A stretch of DNA of 64,000 nt from Heracleum sosnowskyi (Eukaryota > Streptophyta > Magnoliopsida > Apiales > Apiaceae), in NCBI GenBank assembly GCA_030848705.1, contig CM061238.1, positions 79,570,685-79,634,684 of the forward strand, in the 5' to 3' direction. The position numbers and the translations under genes were made by a program. This document shows, piece by piece, positions 1 through 9,007 of the stretch (within the stretch, counting starts at the first letter, position 1; each line of letters opens with the position of its first letter). Under the pieces are notes generated by a model. That model searched no databases. It was not told where the DNA came from and saw only the letters and a list, made by a program, of their open reading frames with translations.

Positions 1-299
1 GGGACGACACATGCATAATTTAAAGGTGTTTCGACTTGTTAGATGTGTCGGATCCTATTCCAAGATGCATGTGTACCCTGTTTATATATAGGGATCAAGC
101 CAACACAGTTCTGTGATAAGATAGTATTTTTAATCCCTGTGATTGTTAAAAGATATCTTGAGATAAGTTGATTTTATCTTTTTAGAGTTATATTAGCGTT
201 GTGATTCTTTCCTGATTTGAAAGAATCGTTAGGAGATATTTATTGATTAATACTGGAAAATTAGGAGATAATTGAGACAACCGAAAATATGGCGTAACA
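1..299 (-). repeat. 3' LTR (partial) of a small non-autonomous LTR element
   Basis: From about base 25 to 299 this matches 2110-2387 with scattered differences; both copies end on the plus strand in GGCGTAACA. Read on the minus strand the LTR begins TGTTACGCC. The minus orientation is supported by a purine tract (ACTGGGGGTAGT) directly inside this LTR, as expected for a polypurine tract. The outer end lies beyond the window, so no TSD can be checked. Confidence 0.7.
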
Positions 300-465
300 A
301 CTACCCCCAGTTCTTCAGTGTAGCTTGATGGACTGAAGAACTAAGCGTGCATTGATCTTCCGAATTTCCCGAGTCACTGAAACAACTAGGAGTAGAAGAT
401 TAGCAAATAATATGGAGCAGTTAATTACCCGTAATATGTCTGTAGTTGTGAGGGAGACAACATGA

Positions 466-735
466 GCATTTTCCCGGAGGATCTTCTCCTTAAGAGGGAG
501 GACTCTCTTCACCTTAAGAGGGTGGACTCTTCTCTCCATAAAAGGGAGGACTCTCTTCACCTTAAGAGGGTGGACACTTTTCACCTATAAGAGGGTGGAC
601 TCTCTTCTCCGTAAGGAGGACTCTTTTCTCTGTAAGAAAGAGAAATCTCTTCACCTTAAGAGGGTGGACTCTCTTCACCTATAAGAGGGTGGACTCTCTT
701 CACCATAAAAGGGTGGACTCTCTTCTTGGTGAGCT
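466..735. repeat. Minisatellite of the AAGAGGGTGGACTCTCTTC type
   Basis: Roughly ten imperfect tandem copies of a 25-30 bp unit built around CTTAAGAGGGTGGACTCT. Copies differ by small substitutions and by TTCTCC/TTCACC variants. The array lies inside the non-autonomous LTR element. Confidence 0.8.
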
Positions 736-779
736 TTCCGGAAGTACGGGTTTACCAAGGTATTCCAAGCAGTACCCTC

Positions 780-1380
780 CTCATAGAAGGGAATTCAAAA
801 ATAAATTTCAAGAAATACCTTCCACAAAGAAGGACCTTCAAAAAATAATTTCCAAGCAACACATTCATAAAGAAGGGCCTTCAAAAATAATTACAAGCAA
901 CACCTTCATCAAAAAAGGGCCTTCAAAAATATCACACAGGGACAACCACAGAATCTAAGAATGTCCAATGTTTACGAGTAAATGTATGATGCACATGATG
1001 ATATGAATGAATGCATGATGCGAATGATGCACATGATGATATTAATGAATGCATGATGCGAATGATGCAGGTCCTTCAAAACAAGATTATCTCGAAGGGC
1101 CTTCACAAGACGATCACCCCGTAGGGCCTTCAAACAAAATCCCCCTGAAAGACTTTCAGAAGACGATTAACCCGTATGGTTTTCAAAAATATTATCATCT
1201 TCAATACATGATTTTCTAAAATATTATCCTCCTCGAAAGAGGGTCTTCAAAAATATTATCATTCTTGGAAGAGGGTCTTCAAAAATATTATCATACTCGA
1301 AATAGGATCTTCAAAAATATTATACTCCTTGGAAAATAGAGCTTTCGAAAACATTACCCTTATCAGATAAGGACCTTCCA
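780..1380. repeat. Degenerate tandem repeat with CCTTCAAAAATA units
   Basis: Repeated GGGCCTTCAAAAATAAT and GGTCTTCAAAAATATTATC units 25-45 bp apart, interrupted at 980-1070 by a duplicated GCATGATGCGAATGATGCA block. No coding signal. It belongs to the interior of the non-autonomous LTR element. Confidence 0.7.
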
Positions 1381-2004
1381 TATTTGTTTTTGTCTATGCA
1401 CGAGCTAGTGAAGTAATCAAATCATGTGATACGAATATTGCATCACAATTCTTTAACATCTCCATGATTTAAATTCTGTGCAGATATGTTTTTTACCTTT
1501 TTGGCCCTGTAAATGATATTTTCTTGGAAAACACAAAATATGAAAGTTGTAGGAAACGAAAAGAGCTTTCCGATGATATATGGCTCGTCATAAACGGACT
1601 TATAACGAATCAGGAATCGAATAAAACGTCTGCTGATTAACTGCTCAATACTGAAAAACGGGATCTGATTATGTTTTGTGATTTCGAGAATAGATCGAAA
1701 CATAATCTGAGAAAACACCAAGAACGAAAGTTATAGAAAATCGCAAAAACTTTTCAGATCATAAAAAATCATCAAAATCTGACATGTATTAAATTTACTA
1801 CGAATTTTATAAGATAACTTATGTATACGGACAAAATCATAAGAAAACTTATCTTAATTTTGGATTGAACAACGAACGAACGCTTCCACCGTTCTACTCC
1901 TCTATTAAAACCGCTCTAGATCCGTAATAACCCCTATGTGCATGATGTAGATGATTTGATTATTCTCCACAATCAAAAAATAATCCCCTCCTTTTAGCGT
2001 CAAT

Positions 2005-2387
2005 TGTTAACGGAGGAATTTGGTGATAACAAATTTCGGGGATTGCTGAAATAACGAAATTGTAATAATATGGGGATTCGGGATTTTTGGATGTTTGGGG
2101 CTGGACTTGATAGGTGTCTCGACTTGTTAGATGTGTCGGATCCTATTCCAAGATGTCTGCGTACTATGTTTATATATAGGGATCAAGTCAACGCAGTTCT
2201 GTGATAAGATAGCATTTTTAATCTCTGTGATTGTTAAGGGATATCTTGAGATAAGTTGATTTTATATTTTTAGAGTTATATTAGAGTTGTGATTCTTTCC
2301 TGATTTGAAAGAATCATTTGAAGATATTTATTAATTAATAGTGAAAAATTATGAAATAATTGAGGCAACCGAAAATATGGCGTAACA
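2005..2387 (-). repeat. 5' LTR of the small non-autonomous LTR element
   Basis: Second LTR copy. On the minus strand it runs from TGTTACGCC (2387) to CCGTTAACA (2005), giving TG...CA ends with a 5-bp TGTTA/TAACA inverted repeat. It contains a TATATATA box near 2171, shared with the left copy. The 2005 boundary is inferred from the TAACA end and the adjacent PBS-like sequence; the 2387 boundary is firm because the left copy ends identically. Confidence 0.65.
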
Positions 2388-2781
2388 CAGCAAGAAGAGA
2401 AGATCAAACACTGATATGAATGAGTAAGAAACATCTAATGTGTTGCTCATTAATCCTATTATAATTAGTGTTCAATTTATACGTTAAAAAACAAAGTGCG
2501 TCTGTGTAATTTAGTTTATTTCATGCTCCAACAATTTGCGTGTGCATCTGTATCGTTAACTGTTTCTTTTATCTCCTTTGTTCATCCTATTATTTTCCGG
2601 TAGGAGAGCTCCAATTCCAGTTCACTTGACACTACTTGGTCCAACACTTTTTACTCCCTTTTCTTTTATTTATCATCCTGTTTGGCAAACCTATATTAAG
2701 TTAACTTATACATTATAAGTCCATAAAATCTTATAAGGGGTGTTTGTGTACTCAATTTATTAATTCAATTTATAACTTATA
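2388..2781. other. Unassigned AT-rich spacer
   Basis: About 390 bp between the LTR element and the Helitron block. I see no gene, repeat pair or RNA signature. Confidence 0.5.
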
Positions 2782-3672
2782 CTAGCTTAAAATCCGTGCG
2801 ATACACGGATTATTATTAATTATTATTTTTTTTATTATTTATATTTTAATATTCTATTAATTTGCATTTTAAAAAAAAATAAGTAAGCGTGTTAAACTTT
2901 TTTAAGTAATTAAAAGTATTAAAATAGATTTTAAAATAAATTAATAACTCTTTGCTCGTGATATTTTTGAAAAAAGAGGGGTCTTAGAAAAATAGAAAAA
3001 GTAACATGTTCTAGCTGAAAATGTAAATGCCCGTAATTAAAAGTATTTAAATAGGTTTCAAAATAAATAAGAAAGGATTTGTCCGAGATATTTTTGGAAA
3101 ATGAGGGGTTTTAGTAAGGAAAAATAGAAACAATAACATGTTTTAGTTGAAAAAGATAATTGCCCGTGATTTTTTAGAAAAAGAGAGGATTTTGTTAGAA
3201 AAAAATTGAAAATGTAATGTATTTTAGCTGAAAAGTTAGTTGGTTATAAAAATGTTATTATTTAATAATAATTTCTTTAGAAAATGAAAAAAATAGAAAA
3301 AGTAACACGTTTCAGCTGAAAAAGTGCTCTTGATTAAAAGTATTAAAATAGATTTTAAAATAAATAAGTAAGGGTTTGCTCGTGATATTTTTTGGAAAAT
3401 GAGGAGTTTTAGTAAGAAAAAATAGAAAGAGTAACATGTTTTTGTTAAAAAAGATAATCGTCCGTGTTTTTTTATAAAAAGAGAGTATTTTGTTAGAAAA
3501 AAAATAAAAAACGGTAATGTATTTTAGCTGAAAAGGTAATTGGTTATAAATAATGCTATTATTTAGTGATAGTTTTTTTAACAAAATAATTCAGGTAATT
3601 AAGTAAAATTACAAAGTACCGACCGTCCGTCCGACTACCAAACTTTTAATGTTTCGTCTTTAATAACATAGC
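2782..3672 (-). mobile_element. Non-autonomous Helitron, minus strand (first copy)
   Basis: The complement of 2781-2810 has the classic Helitron 3' end: a 7-bp stem (ATCCGTG/CACGGAT, 2792-2810), a short spacer, then CTAG followed by a host T. The interior repeats CGTGATATTTTTGGAAAATG and AACATGTTTTAGCTGAAAA units about every 130-260 bp and has no Rep/helicase ORF. Near 3640-3672 it ends in TTTCGTCTTTAATAACATAG, the same kind of terminus that closes the other copies at 4485 and 18025. Confidence 0.65.
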
Positions 3673-4485
3673 TTAAAACTCATTCGATACACGGATTGTT
3701 TTTAATAATTGTTAATTTTATTATTTATATTTTATATTTTATTAATTGCATTTATTAAAAAAAAATTATTAGACGTGTTAAACATTTTTAAATAATTTAA
3801 AGTATTAAAATAGATTTTAAAATAAATAAGTAACGGTTTGCCCGTGATATTTTGGAAAAAGAGGGGTTTTAGTAAAAAAAATAGAAAGTAACATGTTTTC
3901 GTTGAATTTTAAAATATAAAAGTAACGATTTGCCCATGATATTTTTGAAAAAAGAGGGGTTTTAGTAAGAAAAAGAGAAAATGTGACATGTTTTAGTTGA
4001 AAAATGTAATTATCAATTAAAAGTATTAAAATAGATTTTAAAGTAAATAATTAAGGGTTTGCCCGTAATATATTTGGAAAATGAGGGATTTTAGTAAGAA
4101 AAATAGAAAATATAACATGTTTTAGCTGAAAAAGGTAATTGCCCGTGATTTTTCTAGAAAAAGAGGAGAAAGGTAATTACCAATTAAAAGTATTAAAATA
4201 GGTTTTAAAATAAATAATTAAGGGTTTGCTCGTGATATATTTGAAAAAATGAGGGATTTTTGTAAGGAAAATAGAAAAAGTAACATATTTTAACTAAAAA
4301 GGAATTTGCTCGTGATTTTTTTAGAAAAAATGGTAATGTATTTTAACCGAAAGTGTAACTGATTATAATAATTTTTATAATAATTAAATAAATAATTAAA
4401 TAAGGCAAGTACCGTACCAAAAAATAGGTACCAAAAAACAGGTATCAAAACTTTTAATGTTTCATATTTAATAATATAGTATAGA
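3673..4485 (-). mobile_element. Second, head-to-tail Helitron copy
   Basis: Starts directly after the first copy with a decayed 3' end (GCTTAAAACTCATTCGATAC, 3671-3690, where one stem arm has mutated). It shares the internal repeat units and ends at 4485 in a typical Helitron 5' terminus (minus strand TCTATACTATATT). Tandem head-to-tail Helitrons are a known arrangement in plants. Confidence 0.6.
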
Positions 4486-4502
4486 TAGATAGATAGATAG
4501 AT
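4481..4502. repeat. (GATA)n microsatellite at the Helitron 5' end
   Basis: About five GATA units begin exactly at the Helitron 5' terminus, apparently expanded from its TCTATA end. Confidence 0.85.
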
Positions 4503-4677
4503 TTATAATATTAGTATTTTATGCTACTAAATGAAATAGCCCGTGATATTTTTGAGATTTTAGTTAAGAGAAATATTAGTTAGAAAATATAAAAAAGAAT
4601 ATACGTTTTGGGAAAAAAAGTTAATCGATTAGTCATTGATAATTATAATATTATTATTTTATTTTATTAAATAGAAT
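4486..4677 (-). mobile_element. Left part of a third Helitron copy, split by the Sirevirus-like element
   Basis: Shows the same AGCCCGTGATATTTTTGAG and TTAGTTAGAAAATATAAA units as the neighbouring copies. It is broken at 4677 by the insertion and resumes at 17654. Its last five bases, AGAAT (4673-4677), are the left TSD of the insertion. No 3' hairpin of its own is recognised. Confidence 0.55.
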
Positions 4678-4772
4678 TGTTAATCCCAAATGACCTAACA
4701 GAATTGTAGAATTTCTATTTTGGTCTTGATCTTTAAACTTCTTGTATGTTAGAAGCTTGCTCTGATACCAAT
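4678..4772 (-). repeat. Aberrant outer end: extra PBS/leader plus 34-bp LTR tip
   Basis: Outside the 3' LTR lie 61 bp identical to the leader next to the 5' LTR (4712-4772 matches about 16592-16652, including the Met primer-binding site). Beyond that are 34 bp matching the terminal U5 tip of the LTR (4678-4711, ending TGTTAATCCC on plus). The AGAAT TSD abuts this stub and not the full LTR, so the stub was part of the integrated DNA. Confidence 0.85.
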
Positions 4773-5772
4773 TGTTAATCCCAAATGACCTAACAGAATT
4801 GTAGAAGGGGGGGGGGTTGAATACAATTCTTGATATTTTCTTAAACTTAAAACACTTATAAATAAAACTGAACTGAATAAGTAAAAACACAAGATATAAA
4901 TAATTCAGTTGGATTGTTTGATGATCCAACTGAAGTGTTTTTATTTCGGAAATAATCTGTGATACAAATGTACACAGCTGCTCAGTTACTAGATTTGTAG
5001 AGAAGAAATGCTCTCAAAAATAGCTAATACAATCTATTTGTTTTTCTTCTCTTGTTTCTATTTTAACTGCTACACTTGGTTATATATTCCCAAGTTTACA
5101 ATACTATTTTTGGTTACACTTAAGTACACTAAAGATAACCGCCAGTAGCTTGCTTTTCATTCCTTTTGTCCAGTGGTCCTTGGAGATCCTTGTCTTTTGT
5201 CTTCATGCTTATTCTGATCCCACTCAAGAACCCAATTGGGAATTGGAATGTTTCCTTATTTCCAGTGACCATTTTAATGGCTCCCAATGCAAATGCACAC
5301 TTCTACATCTCCTTTTGATCTGTCAGAAAGCTGTCACTATCACTTTGTCAACTATACAGAAGAGCAATAATGATCCGTTGATGGCAGGAGAATGTATTTC
5401 GTTGATAGCTTTATTCTTCATTCCGTTGATGGTGTATCCTTGTTTCGTTGATAGAGTAATCTTCATACCGTTGACATGTTCTTCACTTAGGCAAAATTAC
5501 AAGGCATGATATACTTACAATTAACCAACCTATTTTGCCTATCTAGTACTTAGTCAACATGACTTAGGAAACATATCTAATACATACATCAAATGCATAT
5601 CAAACTGTGAAGTATTGTACAGTGCAATTGCTACAACACTCATTCCGTTGATCAGCTTCCTGTCAACGAAACACTGCAGAGCATGCCATTCCGTTGACAG
5701 TTACAAAATGACTTAATACAAAATCTACTAAGTGTTTTTATAATTATCATCAAGAACAACATATTCCTAACA
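4773..5772 (-). repeat. 3' LTR of the Sirevirus-like element
   Basis: 1,000 bp with TG...CA ends on the minus strand (TGTTAGG...TTAACA). It matches 16653-17648 apart from a few substitutions and a longer run of G near 4807. It includes a TATATA box near 5081-5087 and, upstream of it in U3, eight copies of the CGTTGA motif (5374-5700). Confidence 0.9.
5374..5700. promoter_or_regulatory. CGTTGA-motif cluster in U3 of the 3' LTR
   Basis: Eight copies of YCGTTGAYRG or its complement, starting near 5374, 5399, 5421, 5444, 5467, 5643, 5661 and 5689. Five run in one orientation close together. They lie about 290-620 bp upstream of the LTR TATA box, an enhancer-like position. The core resembles MYB sites (CNGTTR) and copies ending GTTGAC include a W-box core; binding is my inference. 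Confidence 0.5.
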
Positions 5773-5783
5773 ATCTCCCCCAA
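5773..5783 (-). other. Polypurine tract
   Basis: On the minus strand TTGGGGGAGAT sits immediately before the 3' LTR start (TGTTAGG), the expected position of the plus-strand primer of an LTR retrotransposon. Confidence 0.8.
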
Positions 5784-5965
5784 TTTATGACTGATAGAAT
5801 AACAGCCATAAATCAAGAGCCTTGATGATAACAAAAACACTCAGTCAACTTACACATGATAAAAGTAGAAGTTGCATTGAGCTTCATTGAATTTAATTAA
5901 ATTTCAAAGTAGAAAATCTTACAAAACAAGTGCACAGAGTTGCTCCTCTAGACTGAGCAGATTTT

Positions 5966-8900
5966 TCATCTTTGCCTCTGTGGTCTTGTTTTCTTCCCTT
6001 TTCTTGCATTGTTCTCCTCAATCTGAGCTTGAAGTCTTCTGTAGAAAATCTTCTCTTCTTCATCTTGATTCCCCAACTTGGATTGCATTAATCTTAGAGT
6101 TTCATTGGATGCCTTCTCCGGTTGGTCTTCTATTCTGAAGAATCTTCTACAGTTGTCCTTGTCTCTGAATTCCATCATCCAAAAAGGTTGGAGATGAATT
6201 TTCTTTCCTGTTTGAGGGACCTTCAATACTCTGGGAAGTGCACCAGGCTTGTTCCAGCTAGCTTTGATTTGGCAAATTTTGGAAACAACTTCAGATTTAG
6301 CTGTTTTGGTAAAACCAAAATCTTTCTTCAGGCATTTAAACACAGATAGCAGTGTCTGATAGTCTTCTCCCAGAATTCTATGTAGAGGCCAAACCTGTTC
6401 TCTCCCACCCTTGTAGACAAACACCAATCTCTCTGGTAGTTTGTAAGAAGCTGCTATTCCTCTCACTTCAACTAGGTCATCAAGATTGATATGTAGGTCA
6501 GACTCCTCCCTGATATCAGCAATGTAGATGAAGTCTTCTGGGTTGGTAGGAGGTTTTTCAGCTTGTGGTCTCCTTACTAGAATTGGCTTAGCCTTGGTAG
6601 CCCTTTGCTTAGATTTCTTCTTTGGATCCATCTCAAAGAGGAATTTTGGAAAGTTGGCCTCATCAAACTCAATTGGCTCTTCCTTTGGCTCAATTGGCTG
6701 ATCATGGAAATTAACAGGATGTTTAGGATCAAAGGCTAACTTTACCCCTAGAGCTGGATCAGGAATTTTTGGAGGTGCAGTTGGTACAGAAGAGTCTGAT
6801 GCAATACTCTGAGAGTCATCATTCTCAAAGACTATATTTCTCCTAGCTCTTGCCTTTGGTTGCCTTGTGCTCTTCTTTGCACTCCTTTCCTCTCTGGCTT
6901 TTTCTTCTTGCTGTCTTTCTTCTTCATCAAGAGATTGAGCAACTGCAAGTGCTTGCATTGCTGCTCTTTCTGACTCTTCAGCCTTAGCTTCAGCAAAGTT
7001 TGGGTGACCAGCCCAAACACAGATTTCTTGTCCATTCCTGTAGACAATTGCCCTTTGCTTCCTTACCTCAGTATCATTGATTTCCTTGCATTTAGTGATA
7101 AGTAATCCAAGAAGCTTGAGCTCATCTGGATAAGGTGCAGGATAGAAAGTCCTTGCTATATTTTTGCCCTTTGGTTTAGCAGGGGACTTGGGAGATAAGC
7201 TTCTTTGCAATGTAGCTTGTTCCACATCCCTAATGCATGAAGTTTGTCCTTTCTCCTTCCTTGAACCTTGAGTGACTCCATGTAGAAGGGGCTCTACCTT
7301 ATATAAAGAATTGGTATGTGGCTCCCATTCCGTTGATGCTAAAACCATGGCATCCGTTGATGGCTCTGTAGAAGAAGCTTGATTCGTTGATGGATCTGAA
7401 ATCTTTGCAGAATCAGCTAACGTCTTGATTCTTTCATCTATCCTGGACCAGTGGTCTTTAATTTGTTCAGCAAGCTGTAGCTTCATAGATGCTTGCTGAA
7501 TCAAGTCAATGCTGTCCAGTTTAGCTTTTCCTGACTCCCCCATAGCTAGTGGCTCCTTTGGCAGGGAAATGGCTGGGACCATAACCTTTGTGATTTGAAT
7601 GTCTAGCTCCTTAGATTTCTCCCCCTTTTTATTATCATCAAGAGAGATGACTGGGAGTCCTTGAGCTGCCACTAGTTGGGCCAAGAGTTGTGTCTGCTTC
7701 TCCTGTTCCTTTTGCATCTGAGATAAAGTAGCTTCCACCTTGTCCACTCTAGAAGAGAGAGTCTTCAAGGAGGTAGCCACCTCAGGTTCCTTAGAGAAAA
7801 ACCTGTTCATCTTGGACACAGTGAGAAGAGGAAGCTTTTCATCTAGCCTCCTTTCATTAGCATCCTTGAGATTGCTAATTGAGTCCTTGATTTCTCTAGC
7901 CTCAATCCTTGTCTGCATCATCTGTAGCCTTTGGATTTCCAGTGAATCCATAATAGCCTTGTAGAATTTCTTGTCATTGGCATTTGCAGACTCATGAGCC
8001 AGATAGGCCTCATTGTACTGCCTTGTGATTGCAGCATCCAGGGAGATCCTTCCTTGTAAATCTTGAGAAAGCCAGTTTGGTGTAGGAGGCACCACAGAAG
8101 TCCCAGTCTGTGAAGTAGTGGCCACCTGATTGTCACCAAAGCTGTCCTCATCATCAGAGAAATCAAACTCACCACCTGCTGCAGCTCCTGGAGATAGATT
8201 GGTCAAGGCATCCTTTGCTCTTTGCATTGATGCAGTTGTATGAATTAGTTGTAGTGACCTCTCTGCCTCCACATTGCCCTGTTGAGCCAACACTTGATAG
8301 GCTGACACAGGATGAGTAAAGGTCTCAGGATCCAGGGAAATACTATCCAGAGTTTGTTGATAGAGCTCTTGGAAAGTAAGTTCCCTTTCTCCCTCATTGA
8401 CCTCCATTGACTCACTAGAAATGGCTGCTTCCTCCCTTATGACTCCTGTAGTCCCTTCTCTCTCTCCTCTATTTTCTTGCATCATGGGCTCCCCATGGCT
8501 CACACCTCTCACACCCTCACCTTCACCTACTAAGGTGGAACTCTCAATCTCTCCTTTTGCCTGGCTGGAAGAAATAGCCAGCCTCTCACTCTCATTCTCT
8601 CTCAATCCTAGAAGTGTCTCAACTACCACTAGATCATCTGCACTAGTTGTGGAAACAACTTGATTTTCAATTAGAGGTGCAGAGTGAACTATCAACGGTA
8701 TGGTAGTTTGAACTGTCAACGGTATGGATACCGTTGATGGAGAAACACTTGTCAACGAAAGAGCCTGTTTCGTTGATGAGGTCAAGAAAGCACTTTGAGA
8801 AAGTGAAATTACAGTAGAATCTGTGGTGATTGATTTAAGAGATTGTTCCACAGATCCTCTTGTAACTTCAGAAAAGGATGATTGGTGGCCCAACAAATCA

Positions 8901-8995
8901 CTTAACAAGTGATGGTCACCAATGTCAGAGTGGGGCTTCTCCAAGAAAAGAGTTGGAGAATCAGGGATAGATGAATGGATCATATCCACATCCAA
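5966..8995 (-). CDS. Extra ORF downstream of pol, second part (about 1,009 codons)
   Basis: A large frame of the Sirevirus-like element. Its apparent first codon at 8995 is TTG, and the first ATG follows four codons later. It lies in the same frame as the ORF at 9008-10402, separated by one TAA (9008-9010), so the two probably derive from one frame of about 1,478 codons. The N-terminal third is rich in Ser, Thr and Glu. A central segment (about residues 320-450) looks coiled-coil, with QTRIEAREIKDSISNLKDAN and SQMQKEQEKQTQ. A basic stretch (AKKSTRQPKARARR) follows near residue 690, then a more compact C-terminal region ending in basic residues. No signal peptide or clear membrane span is visible. 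Comparable extra ORFs are known in Sireviruses, sometimes called env-like, but I recognise no domain here and assign no function. It contains eight CGTTGA motifs. Confidence 0.7.
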   Translation of the reverse strand: MDVDMIHSSIPDSPTLFLEKPHSDIGDHHLLSDLLGHQSSFSEVTRGSVEQSLKSITTDSTVISLSQSAFLTSSTKQALSLTSVSPSTVSIPLTVQTTIPLIVHSAPLIENQVVSTTSADDLVVVETLLGLRENESERLAISSSQAKGEIESSTLVGEGEGVRGVSHGEPMMQENRGEREGTTGVIREEAAISSESMEVNEGERELTFQELYQQTLDSISLDPETFTHPVSAYQVLAQQGNVEAERSLQLIHTTASMQRAKDALTNLSPGAAAGGEFDFSDDEDSFGDNQVATTSQTGTSVVPPTPNWLSQDLQGRISLDAAITRQYNEAYLAHESANANDKKFYKAIMDSLEIQRLQMMQTRIEAREIKDSISNLKDANERRLDEKLPLLTVSKMNRFFSKEPEVATSLKTLSSRVDKVEATLSQMQKEQEKQTQLLAQLVAAQGLPVISLDDNKKGEKSKELDIQITKVMVPAISLPKEPLAMGESGKAKLDSIDLIQQASMKLQLAEQIKDHWSRIDERIKTLADSAKISDPSTNQASSTEPSTDAMVLASTEWEPHTNSLYKVEPLLHGVTQGSRKEKGQTSCIRDVEQATLQRSLSPKSPAKPKGKNIARTFYPAPYPDELKLLGLLITKCKEINDTEVRKQRAIVYRNGQEICVWAGHPNFAEAKAEESERAAMQALAVAQSLDEEERQQEEKAREERSAKKSTRQPKARARRNIVFENDDSQSIASDSSVPTAPPKIPDPALGVKLAFDPKHPVNFHDQPIEPKEEPIEFDEANFPKFLFEMDPKKKSKQRATKAKPILVRRPQAEKPPTNPEDFIYIADIREESDLHINLDDLVEVRGIAASYKLPERLVFVYKGGREQVWPLHRILGEDYQTLLSVFKCLKKDFGFTKTAKSEVVSKICQIKASWNKPGALPRVLKVPQTGKKIHLQPFWMMEFRDKDNCRRFFRIEDQPEKASNETLRLMQSKLGNQDEEEKIFYRRLQAQIEENNARKGKKTRPQRQR

Positions 8996-9007
8996 TGATT
9001 GAGTTGG

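Larger units (their letters stand above)
300..2004 (-). mobile_element. Non-coding interior of a TRIM/LARD-like LTR element
   Basis: About 1.7 kb between the two LTR copies. No gag or pol motif is visible in any frame and the few short open frames look accidental. A polypurine-like tract abuts the left LTR (300-312 read on minus). A GACGC...GGGGA stretch just inside the right LTR (about 1980-2004) could be a degenerate primer-binding site. The interior is filled with short tandem repeats. I infer a non-autonomous element mobilised by proteins encoded elsewhere; the family is not recognised. Confidence 0.6.

Noticed and set aside
466..735. Protein encoded by the repeat array (89-codon minus frame)
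   Set aside because: The frame is produced by the minisatellite and matches no protein pattern.
5150..5509. 119-codon plus-strand frame, repeated at 17026-17385
   Set aside because: It lies inside both LTRs, has no domain and duplicates only because the LTRs do.
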